From Alphaproteobacteria bacterium (GTDB lineage Bacteria > Pseudomonadota > Alphaproteobacteria > Rickettsiales > Rickettsiaceae): a stretch of 6,938 nt of DNA. The first letter of the stretch is position 1, and each line of letters starts with the position of its first letter. Location: positions 1 through 6,938 of the forward strand of contig JAUIKA010000055.1 in the NCBI GenBank assembly GCA_030430995.1, given 5' to 3'. Made by a program: the position numbers and the translations under genes. Of this stretch, positions 1 to 5,745 are shown piece by piece. The notes beneath the pieces are model-generated. The model did not search any database and had not been told where the DNA came from. It saw only the letters and a program-made list of their open reading frames with translations.

Positions 1-542
1 TAAAAATTCATTCTAAGTGGTATGCCGAATCTATCCCTGAGTGGGTTGCTTAGAAGGCCAATCCTTGTTGTGGCGCCAATTAGCGTGAATGGAGATATGG
101 AGATCTTCATTGTTCTAGCTGATGGGCCTTCTCCTATTATAATATCAACAGCGAAGTCTTCCATTGCAGAATATAACAGCTCTTCTAATGAGATATTAAT
201 TCTATGTATTTCATCTATAAATAATACATCAAAAGGTTTAAGGTTAGTAAGTATTGCTGCTAAATCTGCTGGTTTAGATAAAGCAGGGCCAGAAGTAGAG
301 TGGAAAGATGTAGACATTTCACTTGCTATGATTTGTGCCATGGTTGTTTTTCCTAGTCCTGGTGGGCCATATATTAGGCAATGATCTAAAGGGTCTTTCC
401 TTGCTATAGCAGCGGATATGAAAACTTTTAGATTAGACTTTAAATTTGATTGCCCTATAAATCCCTCTAGGTTTCTAGGTCTAATATTTTCTACTTTATC
501 TTCCCCATCTTTGTTTGGGTTTAATATATCTTTATTCTTCAT
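1..542 (-). CDS. ruvB: RuvB, Holliday junction branch-migration ATPase (5' part, truncated by window edge)
   Basis: RuvB is the AAA+ hexameric motor that, loaded by RuvA, pumps DNA through Holliday junctions during recombinational repair. The first 180 residues are present; the frame is open to the left edge, where about half of the protein (rest of the AAA+ lid and the C-terminal winged helix) is expected to continue. Visible motifs: the conserved entry RPRNLEGFIGQ (about 21-31), Walker A GPPGLGKTT (59-67), the TSGPAL segment (83-88), Walker B LFIDEIHR (107-114), the beta-hairpin region that contacts RuvA (about 128-152), sensor 1 LIGATTR (154-160) and the arginine-finger stretch NPLRDRFG (166-173). 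All look intact. The ATG at 542 overlaps the ruvA TGA in an ATGA arrangement, suggesting translational coupling; only a weak AAAG lies upstream. The N-terminal ~20 residues are poorly conserved in the family, so the exact start is slightly less sure than the identity. Confidence 0.97.
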   Translation of the reverse strand, partial: MKNKDILNPNKDGEDKVENIRPRNLEGFIGQSNLKSNLKVFISAAIARKDPLDHCLIYGPPGLGKTTMAQIIASEMSTSFHSTSGPALSKPADLAAILTNLKPFDVLFIDEIHRINISLEELLYSAMEDFAVDIIIGEGPSARTMKISISPFTLIGATTRIGLLSNPLRDRFGIPLRMNF

Positions 543-1120
543 ATAGTATCTTTATTTTGCAAAGCATATTTTATTGTGTCTTCTATTGTTGCATCCGGAG
601 AGGTTTGTAAGTATAAGTTAACCAGGCGCACAGCTTTTGTTTTCTCTATACCAAGGCCTATTAATGCGGAGATGGAGTCTGGTGCTTGTGGCTTGCTGAT
701 TACATTATCAATAGTATAATTTTTCTCTATTTTCTTTTTCAGTTCTAATATAATTCTACTTGCTGTTTTGCTTCCTATCCCTTGTACATTGCTGATTGCA
801 ATTTTATCTTCATTAGCAATTGCACTGCATATAGCATCCATTTTCATATTAGATGTTATATTTAAAGCTGCTTTAATTCCCACTCCGGATACAGATATTA
901 GGTCTATAAATAATAGCTTCTCTTTTATTTCGCTGAAGCCAAATAATTGTAAAGCGCTTTCTTTCATATGGGTGTATATATATATTTCTATATAATCTTT
1001 GATTTTATATTTTTCTGTAAGTAGCTTGCTTGCATATACTTCATAACATACGGAGTTAACATCTATTATTAACCTGTCTTCAAATAAAAACTCTATATAT
1101 CCTTTTAGTTTAGCTATCAT
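539..1120 (-). CDS. ruvA: RuvA, Holliday junction DNA-binding subunit
   Basis: RuvA binds four-way junctions as a tetramer and loads RuvB onto the arms. The 193 residues are slightly shorter than the E. coli protein (about 203). Domain I is an OB-fold starting MIAKLKGYIE, close to the family's MIGxLxG start, and ending near LQLFGF (57-62). Domain II has two helix-hairpin-helix motifs, LISVSGVGIKAAL (74-86) and ISNVQGIGSKTASRIILEL (109-127). Domain III, the small helical RuvB-contacting domain, is at about 148-188 (SISALIGLGIEKTKAVRLV). In the acidic-pin loop of domain I, the E. coli REDA becomes KESA (53-56), so one of the two pin acids is Ser. The start is well supported: a GGAG sits 8 nt upstream inside the end of tolB, and the gene begins 1 nt after the tolB stop. 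The stop overlaps the ruvB start. No ruvC is seen in the window. Confidence 0.97.
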   Translation of the reverse strand: MIAKLKGYIEFLFEDRLIIDVNSVCYEVYASKLLTEKYKIKDYIEIYIYTHMKESALQLFGFSEIKEKLLFIDLISVSGVGIKAALNITSNMKMDAICSAIANEDKIAISNVQGIGSKTASRIILELKKKIEKNYTIDNVISKPQAPDSISALIGLGIEKTKAVRLVNLYLQTSPDATIEDTIKYALQNKDTI

Positions 1121-1121
1121 A

Positions 1122-2384
1122 TCAATTACTCCAACATGGTGCGTTTGCGCTAGTATTTATAGGTAACATTTCTTCATATCCTGTTATTATATCTGTATAG
1201 TATATATTGCTATAAAAGTTTTTTATAGCAGGATTATATACAGTTTTGCTATATCCTATAGTTCTATTATTTAACCAAGATGGATTTTCAACTGTATATC
1301 CAAATGATATTATTCTTTCATCACTTCCATCTTCTCTCATTATGCCTATTACAAAGCCAAGGTCAGAAGTAACTTTTGTGAATGCTATTAACTTTCCATT
1401 GGGTGAATATATAGGCTCTGTATAGCTTCCTTTTCCATAACTAATTCTTTTTGTTGTCTTTGATGCTAGATCCATAACATATATCTGGCTTCTACCAGAT
1501 CTATTTGAATTAAATGTTATTTTCTTTCCATCTGGGCTATAGCAAGGCGATATATTAATAAATATATTGTCAGTGATTTGCTTTATAACTCCTGATGTTA
1601 AATTTATATCGTATATATTGGTTGCTCCATTTTTTGATATTGCAAATATTGCTTTGTTTCCACATGGGGAAAATCTGGGTGCAAATGACATATTTCCTAA
1701 GTCTCCCAATAATTTGCTTTGCATAGATTTTCTATGCATTAGGTATACTTGCGGTTTCCCTCTCTTAAAGGATAAATACATTATTTTTTTCGCAGATGGA
1801 GAGAATATAGGCGTTAAAACAATAAACTTACTATTAGTTAAATTGCGCATATTTTTTCCATCCTGATCTATTATGCTAATTTTACTTTTTTTATTGTTAT
1901 CTTCTGAGACAAATACAACCATTTTATTATAATATCCTTCCTCAGAGGTATATGCCTTATATATAGCATCAGAGATTCTATGTGCTGTTTTGGTTATATC
2001 TCTATCATTTTCTACATAGGAGTTTAGTATCTGCTTGCCTGATATACAGTCCCATAATACAAAATGAGCTTTGGAGTTATGTATTTTTCCTGTTAATAGC
2101 AATTTGGATGATATATATCTCCATGAAGCAAAATCTGGCTTCTTGGATATATTCTTGATATGTTCTATATAGCTTTCTTCGGGTATTACTTCAAATATCC
2201 CAGATTTTCCCAAATCTAATGTTATTGTGTTTTTTATTTTTGATTGTTTATCTTTATTGCTGCAGAGAAATTCTGTTACAGAGATTTTGCAAGGGTCAAA
2301 TTTTCCTCCTTCTATTTGTATAGCCTTTGAAGCAAGGCATAGCTCGCTAAAGAGTAAAATTAATATTAGTAAAGCAGTTCTCAT
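1122..2384 (-). CDS. tolB: TolB, periplasmic beta-propeller of the Tol-Pal system
   Basis: TolB sits in the periplasm and links the peptidoglycan-binding lipoprotein Pal to TolA, supporting outer-membrane constriction at division and envelope integrity. The 420 residues match the usual length. A Sec signal peptide is evident: MR, a hydrophobic core TALLILILLF (3-12), then a likely cleavage near LASKA (17-21). No lipobox is present. The N-terminal domain (about 22-150) is followed by a VFVSED junction (157-162) and a six-bladed propeller with repeated blade signatures: TPIFSPSAKKIMY (191-203), APRFSPCGNKAIF (235-247), SPCYSPDGKKITFNS (279-293), EPIYSPNGKLIAF (323-335) and NPSWLNN (367-373). 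Six cysteines remain in the mature part. The ATG has only an AAAGATA-like upstream element. It heads an apparent tolB-ruvA-ruvB operon. The usual partners tolQ, tolR, tolA and pal are not in the window. Confidence 0.95.
   Translation of the reverse strand: MRTALLILILLFSELCLASKAIQIEGGKFDPCKISVTEFLCSNKDKQSKIKNTITLDLGKSGIFEVIPEESYIEHIKNISKKPDFASWRYISSKLLLTGKIHNSKAHFVLWDCISGKQILNSYVENDRDITKTAHRISDAIYKAYTSEEGYYNKMVVFVSEDNNKKSKISIIDQDGKNMRNLTNSKFIVLTPIFSPSAKKIMYLSFKRGKPQVYLMHRKSMQSKLLGDLGNMSFAPRFSPCGNKAIFAISKNGATNIYDINLTSGVIKQITDNIFINISPCYSPDGKKITFNSNRSGRSQIYVMDLASKTTKRISYGKGSYTEPIYSPNGKLIAFTKVTSDLGFVIGIMREDGSDERIISFGYTVENPSWLNNRTIGYSKTVYNPAIKNFYSNIYYTDIITGYEEMLPINTSANAPCWSN
1129..1132 (-). promoter_or_regulatory. 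Shine-Dalgarno of ruvA
   Basis: Read on the minus strand, GGAG lies 8 nt before the ruvA ATG, within the last codons of tolB. It is the only clear Shine-Dalgarno seen in front of any start in this window, and it fixes the ruvA start. Confidence 0.6.
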
Positions 2385-2415
2385 TTTTATCTTTATAACT
2401 TATTTTAATAAAACA

Positions 2416-2444
2416 ATTATATGCTATTGACATATGTATTACCA
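2416..2444 (-). promoter_or_regulatory. Candidate promoter of tolB-ruvA-ruvB
   Basis: On the minus strand there is a perfect TATAAT (2421 to 2416) with a poor -35 (TGGTAA, 2444 to 2439, 3 of 6 matches) at 17 bp. A start near 2409 would give a leader of about 25 nt before the tolB ATG. The -10 is good, but in DNA this AT-rich it could arise by chance. It is the best leftward candidate in the 117-bp gap, and its -35 overlaps the rightward mraZ promoter. Confidence 0.45.
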
Positions 2445-2456
2445 TGATTGTATCAT
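2427..2456 (+). promoter_or_regulatory. Sigma-70-type promoter of the dcw cluster (Pmra)
   Basis: A perfect TTGACA (-35, 2427-2432) is followed after 18 bp by TATCAT (-10, 2451-2456, 5 of 6 matches to TATAAT). Transcription would start near 2463, giving a leader of about 39 nt before the mraZ ATG. The -10 lies in the right arm of a perfect 13-bp inverted repeat (2444-2456, ATGAT-TGT-ATCAT). This is the strongest promoter-like sequence in the window, and it is correctly placed for mraZ-rsmH-ftsL-ftsI-murE. The in-frame TTG at 2448 lies inside the promoter and so cannot be the mraZ start if this assignment is right. Confidence 0.75.
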
Positions 2457-2473
2457 AAAAGAGTGTCATGGAT

Positions 2474-2498
2474 TCCCAAAATAATCCAAAATAATCCA
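2474..2498 (-). promoter_or_regulatory. Probable MraZ operator (three TGGRN repeats at 10-bp steps)
   Basis: On the minus strand TGGAT (2498-2494), TGGAT (2488-2484) and TGGGA (2478-2474) follow each other with identical 5-bp spacers (TATTT). MraZ is known to autoregulate by binding direct repeats at its own promoter; in E. coli these are TGGGN units with 5-nt spacers. Period, copy number, core and position (between the inferred transcription start and the mraZ ATG) all agree. Two of the three cores have A in place of the third G, and the orientation is on the strand opposite to mraZ. Function is inferred. Confidence 0.65.
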
Positions 2499-2501
2499 AA
2501 A
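2476..2501 (+). repeat. 10-bp tandem repeat, 2.6 copies
   Basis: The unit CCAAAATAAT occurs twice exactly (2476-2485, 2486-2495), followed by a partial third copy CCAAAA (2496-2501) that ends at the mraZ ATG. The unit length is not a multiple of three, and the repeat lies just outside the conserved MraZ protein. It is best read as a protein-binding array (see the operator entry) rather than as coding sequence. Confidence 0.85.
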
Positions 2502-2942
2502 ATGAGTTTATTTTTATCTAAATATATCAACAATGTTGATAAAAAGAATAGGGTTTCGGTCCCTGCGATATATAGAAACTTACTATCCCAGGAGGGAGGC
2601 ATGATTCTATATCCGTCTATTAAAAATAAATGCATTGAGGGATGTAGCATGAATAGACTACAGAATATACATAAACTTATAGAAGGTTTAGAGCCTTATA
2701 GTGATGAAAGAGATGCTTTTGAAACTATAATTATGGCAGAATCTGTGGCTGTAAGTTTTGATAGTGAGGGCAGGGCAATAGTGCCTGCAGCTTTATGTGA
2801 ATATGCCGGAGTTAGTTCTAAGGCGTGTTTTGTAGGAAAGGGGAGGATATTTGAAATATGGGAGCCAGGGAATTTTGAAGAGTATTTAATATCTGCAAAG
2901 AAAAAGGCGCATGAAAATAGATTGTTATTAAAAAATATATAA
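2502..2942 (+). CDS. mraZ: MraZ, AbrB-like transcriptional regulator of the dcw cluster
   Basis: MraZ is a ring-forming DNA-binding protein that usually represses its own dcw operon. From the ATG at 2502 it is 146 residues. It has the family's two tandem SpoVT/AbrB-like half-domains with their DxxxR signatures: DKKNR (13-17, in FLSKYINNVDKKNRVSVPA) and DSEGR (87-91, in AVSFDSEGRAIVPAAL). The C-terminal part carries ACFVGKGRIFEIW (108-120). The frame is open further upstream, to a TTG at 2448 and a GTG at 2463. The ATG at 2502 is preferred because it gives the family-typical N-terminus MSLFLSKY, and because the upstream codons overlap the promoter and the repeat array. No Shine-Dalgarno precedes it; the repeat occupies that place. 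The stop is 2 nt before rsmH. The protein resembles Rickettsiales MraZ in particular (recalled, not searched). Confidence 0.95.
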   Translation: MSLFLSKYINNVDKKNRVSVPAIYRNLLSQEGGMILYPSIKNKCIEGCSMNRLQNIHKLIEGLEPYSDERDAFETIIMAESVAVSFDSEGRAIVPAALCEYAGVSSKACFVGKGRIFEIWEPGNFEEYLISAKKKAHENRLLLKNI

Positions 2943-2944
2943 AT

Positions 2945-3802
2945 ATGGAAGAGCATATACCCGTTATGGTAAATGAAGCAGTAGATATGTTAGGCATCAA
3001 AGAAGATGGTGTTTATATTGATGCAACATTTGGCAAGGGGGGTTATACAAGAGAGATGCTAAAAAGAGGTGCTGGCCTTGTTTTAGGTATAGATGTAGAC
3101 CCATATGTGAATAAATATGCAGAGGAAATAGCAGATGAATATCAAGATAGATTTAAATTTCATAATATTAATTTTGCTGATATGGAAACAATAACAGAAG
3201 GGCCTATAGATGGCATAGTATTTGATTTGGGGGTATCCACAATGCAGATTCTATCAAAAGATAGGGGTTTTTCTTTCAGTAGTGATTCATATTTAGATAT
3301 GAGGATGTCAGAATCTGGAAGGACTGCTGCGCAAATAATAGCTGAAATGTCTGAAAATGAGATAGCAGATATGCTTTATTATAACGCTGATGAGAGGAGG
3401 TCTCGTAAAATTGCAAATGCTATAGTGAATATCCGAAGAAAAAAGCCTATAGAGACTACATATGAATTGAGAAGCATAATACATTTTTGTATAGGCGCTC
3501 GCTCTGGTGGTGTAGATTCTGCAACAAGAAGTTTCCAAGCTATTAGGATAGAAGTTAATCAGGAGATGTCTAGCTTAAAAGCAGCGCTTCCTGCTGCTGC
3601 TAAATTGATGAATAAGGAAGCTGTTATTTCAGTTGTTAGTTTTCATTCAACAGAAGATAGAATAATAAAACAATATTTTAAGCAATTAGGTACGGAGGGT
3701 TTTTCTTTACTTAATAAAAAGGTAATTATACCATCTGATGATGAGGTTTTACATAACCCCAAGTCTAGATCTGCAAAATTAAGAGCAATCAAAAAGAACT
3801 AA
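2945..3802 (+). CDS. rsmH: RsmH (MraW), 16S rRNA N4-cytidine methyltransferase
   Basis: RsmH uses S-adenosylmethionine to methylate N4 of C1402 (E. coli numbering) in the ribosomal decoding centre. The 285 residues are somewhat shorter than E. coli's 313. Features in order: EHIPVMVNEAV (3-13), the SAM-binding motif I DATFGKGGYT (26-35), the acidic residue after strand 2 in GIDVDP (48-53), motif FDLGVST (93-99), GFSFSSDSYLDMRM (108-121), an inserted helical domain (about 125-185), ATRSFQAIRIEVNQE (193-207), VVSFHSTEDRIIKQYF (230-245) and the C-terminal NPKSRSAKLR (271-280). All are close to consensus, so activity is expected. It starts 2 nt after mraZ and ends 3 nt before ftsL, with no recognisable Shine-Dalgarno, so it is probably translated from the polycistronic dcw mRNA by coupling. 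Confidence 0.97.
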   Translation: MEEHIPVMVNEAVDMLGIKEDGVYIDATFGKGGYTREMLKRGAGLVLGIDVDPYVNKYAEEIADEYQDRFKFHNINFADMETITEGPIDGIVFDLGVSTMQILSKDRGFSFSSDSYLDMRMSESGRTAAQIIAEMSENEIADMLYYNADERRSRKIANAIVNIRRKKPIETTYELRSIIHFCIGARSGGVDSATRSFQAIRIEVNQEMSSLKAALPAAAKLMNKEAVISVVSFHSTEDRIIKQYFKQLGTEGFSLLNKKVIIPSDDEVLHNPKSRSAKLRAIKKN

Positions 3803-3805
3803 ATT

Positions 3806-4135
3806 ATGTATATAAGAAGAATAAATATAGTTTTAATTATAGTGACAGTAGTTTTAGGTTATGGAATATTTGCTATAAAAAATTCTACAAAAAATTTGCA
3901 AGACCAATTAAATCTAGCTCAGAAGAAGTTAGATGTAGAACAAGATAAGATAATGGTTTTGCATGCGGAGATAACATATTTACTTGCCCCTTCAAATATT
4001 CGTTCTGCTATGGCTAGGAAAACATATAGATGTGTAAGTAAAGCAAGTAGGCATTATGTATCTAACAACAATATAGATAAAGATATTCAATGGAGGTATA
4101 AAGCAAATGGACTTAGGTTAATATCACATCATTGA
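3806..4135 (+). CDS. ftsL: FtsL, divisome bitopic membrane protein
   Basis: FtsL is a small single-pass protein that, with FtsB and FtsQ, recruits and activates the FtsW-FtsI septal synthase. The family is weakly conserved in sequence, so the assignment rests on architecture and position. The protein has 109 residues: a short basic N-terminus (MYIRR), one membrane segment (about 6-24, INIVLIIVTVVLGYGIFAI), a predicted periplasmic coiled coil (about 28-60) and the family-like stretch LHAEITYLLAPSNIRSAM (52-69). The polar tail (about 70-109) has no recognisable domain. It lies exactly between rsmH and ftsI, where ftsL is found in most proteobacterial dcw clusters. A weak AAAAAGAA lies upstream of the ATG. 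Confidence 0.88.
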   Translation: MYIRRINIVLIIVTVVLGYGIFAIKNSTKNLQDQLNLAQKKLDVEQDKIMVLHAEITYLLAPSNIRSAMARKTYRCVSKASRHYVSNNNIDKDIQWRYKANGLRLISHH

Positions 4136-4137
4136 AA

Positions 4138-5745
4138 ATGAAAAAAAATATCAATAAAAACAGATTACTATTAATAGCTTCTGCTTTATTGATAATTTAT
4201 TTATTACTTTCTATAAAGCTCGTATTACTTACATTTACAAAAAGTAGCAATGTTAACCATGTCGCTACTTTAGAGAGCAATAAATTTCAAATATTAGATA
4301 ATAACAATAATTTACTTGCTACTAACATCCCAGTTTCTAACATTTTTGCACATCCTAAAAAGATAGAAGATAAGCATAATGCTGCTAGGCAAATTTCAAA
4401 TATTATCCCTAGCCTTAGCTATAAATATGTATTATCTCTTCTAAATAAGAATAAGAATTTTGTTTGGTTGAAAAAAAAGGTTACTCCGAGCCAGGAGGAA
4501 AAGATTTTAGCATTAGGGTATAAAGGTATAGATTCTCAGAAGGTTTATAAAAGGTTTTTTCCTTATGCTAGCCTTACATCTCATGCTGTAGGCTACGTAG
4601 ATGAAGAAAATATAGGCCAATCTGGTATAGAGAGGTATATTCAAACTTCGTTTACAGGTATTGATAATGTTAATACATCCATAGATATTCAGATTCAAAA
4701 TATAGTTTCGGAGCAGTTAGATGTATATATAGAAAAATTCCAAGCAGAAGGTGGGGTAGGCATAGTTGTAGATGTTACAAATGGAGAGGTTGCGGCATTG
4801 GTAAGTAAGCCAGATTTTGACCCTAATAACTTTAATAAAGCAAATGATAATGCTATTTTTAATAAAGCCAGTTTAGGCGTTTATGAGATAGGCTCTGTTT
4901 TTAAGCCAGTGATAATGGCTATAGCATTAGATTCTAATAAAGTTAAATTAAATGATTTATATAAGATAGATAGCTACCGCGTAGGAAAATATTTGATTAA
5001 AGATTATTATGAAAATAAGGGGTGGTTTAGCATAGGGCGCATTTTAGTAAAGTCTTCTAATACTGGCATGGCGCAAATAGCCATTGAGGTTGGTGTGGAT
5101 ATTTTATATGAATATTTTGCTAAGCTTGGCCTGTTTAGTAAAACTTCTATAGAGCTTCTAGAAAAAGGTAGGCCACTTTATATAGCAAAGAAAGATTGTA
5201 AAGATTTAAATTTAGTTACTATTTCTTATGGGCATGGCATTTCAATTAGCCCTTTGCATTATGTTCAAGCTATGCTTCCTATAGCAAATGGAGGCATTAT
5301 GCACCCCATTACTTTACTAAAGAATCAGCATAGTGAAGGGGTCTTTGTATTTAAAGAAAAGACCTCTAAAGATATTATGAAGCTTATGCGCCTTGTAGTA
5401 ACACATGGTTCTGGAAAAAGGGCAAATATAGAAGGGCGCCTTGTTGCTGGCAAGACGGGCACGGCAAATAAATCTATTAAAGGCGGGTATGATAAGAAGG
5501 CGCGTTATTCTTCTTTCACAGGAATATTTCCCTATCATAACCCTAAATATATAGTCTATATAATGCTAGATAATCCACGCGGCATTAAGGAGACATTTGG
5601 TATAGCAACCGCAGCGCTGACTGCTGTGCCTTGTGTTGGGGAGATAATAACTAAAATAGCAGATGTAAAGAATTTACAATCCTATGAAGATAACCCTAAG
5701 GAGCTAGAATATTTATTAGAACAAAAAGAAGATGAAGGTTTATAA
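4138..5745 (+). CDS. ftsI: FtsI / PBP3, septal peptidoglycan transpeptidase
   Basis: FtsI is the class B penicillin-binding protein that cross-links septal peptidoglycan alongside FtsW. From the ATG at 4138 it is 535 residues. It has a basic N-terminus (MKKNINKNR), one membrane anchor (about 10-32), a pedestal domain (about 45-180) and a transpeptidase domain (about 205-505). The catalytic motifs are complete: SxxK as S253-V-F-K256 within GVYEIGSVFKPV, SxN as S306-S307-N308, and KTGT at 439-442. The usual pedestal signature RGxIxDRxG is degraded: the matching stretch reads NKFQILDNNNNLLA (48-61), where only the hydrophobic and Asp positions persist. An in-frame TTG at 4132 would overlap the ftsL stop by 4 nt, but the ATG two codons later is a more usual start. 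No clear Shine-Dalgarno precedes either. Its last 14 nt overlap murE. Confidence 0.96.
   Translation: MKKNINKNRLLLIASALLIIYLLLSIKLVLLTFTKSSNVNHVATLESNKFQILDNNNNLLATNIPVSNIFAHPKKIEDKHNAARQISNIIPSLSYKYVLSLLNKNKNFVWLKKKVTPSQEEKILALGYKGIDSQKVYKRFFPYASLTSHAVGYVDEENIGQSGIERYIQTSFTGIDNVNTSIDIQIQNIVSEQLDVYIEKFQAEGGVGIVVDVTNGEVAALVSKPDFDPNNFNKANDNAIFNKASLGVYEIGSVFKPVIMAIALDSNKVKLNDLYKIDSYRVGKYLIKDYYENKGWFSIGRILVKSSNTGMAQIAIEVGVDILYEYFAKLGLFSKTSIELLEKGRPLYIAKKDCKDLNLVTISYGHGISISPLHYVQAMLPIANGGIMHPITLLKNQHSEGVFVFKEKTSKDIMKLMRLVVTHGSGKRANIEGRLVAGKTGTANKSIKGGYDKKARYSSFTGIFPYHNPKYIVYIMLDNPRGIKETFGIATAALTAVPCVGEIITKIADVKNLQSYEDNPKELEYLLEQKEDEGL

Noticed and set aside
22..384. Open frame on the plus strand opposite ruvB
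   Set aside because: It is antisense to a clearly conserved RuvB frame with intact Walker motifs, and its translation shows no known domain.
2405..2419. Possible CtrA site (TTAA-N7-TTAA) before tolB
   Set aside because: Only the first TTAA is present; the second half-site reads ATTA. One TTAA in such AT-rich DNA means nothing.
2448..2501. N-terminal extension of MraZ from the TTG at 2448 (18 extra residues)
   Set aside because: It would start inside the promoter -10 region and translate the 10-bp repeat. The family's N-terminus begins at the ATG at 2502.
2451..2650. Terminator or attenuator hairpin in the mraZ leader
   Set aside because: No G+C-rich stem followed by a T run could be found; the inverted repeat at 2444-2456 is short and lies over the -10, upstream of the transcript start.
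4132..4137. TTG start of FtsI overlapping the ftsL stop
   Set aside because: It adds only two residues, and the ATG at 4138 is more usual. It cannot be excluded, since neither has a Shine-Dalgarno.
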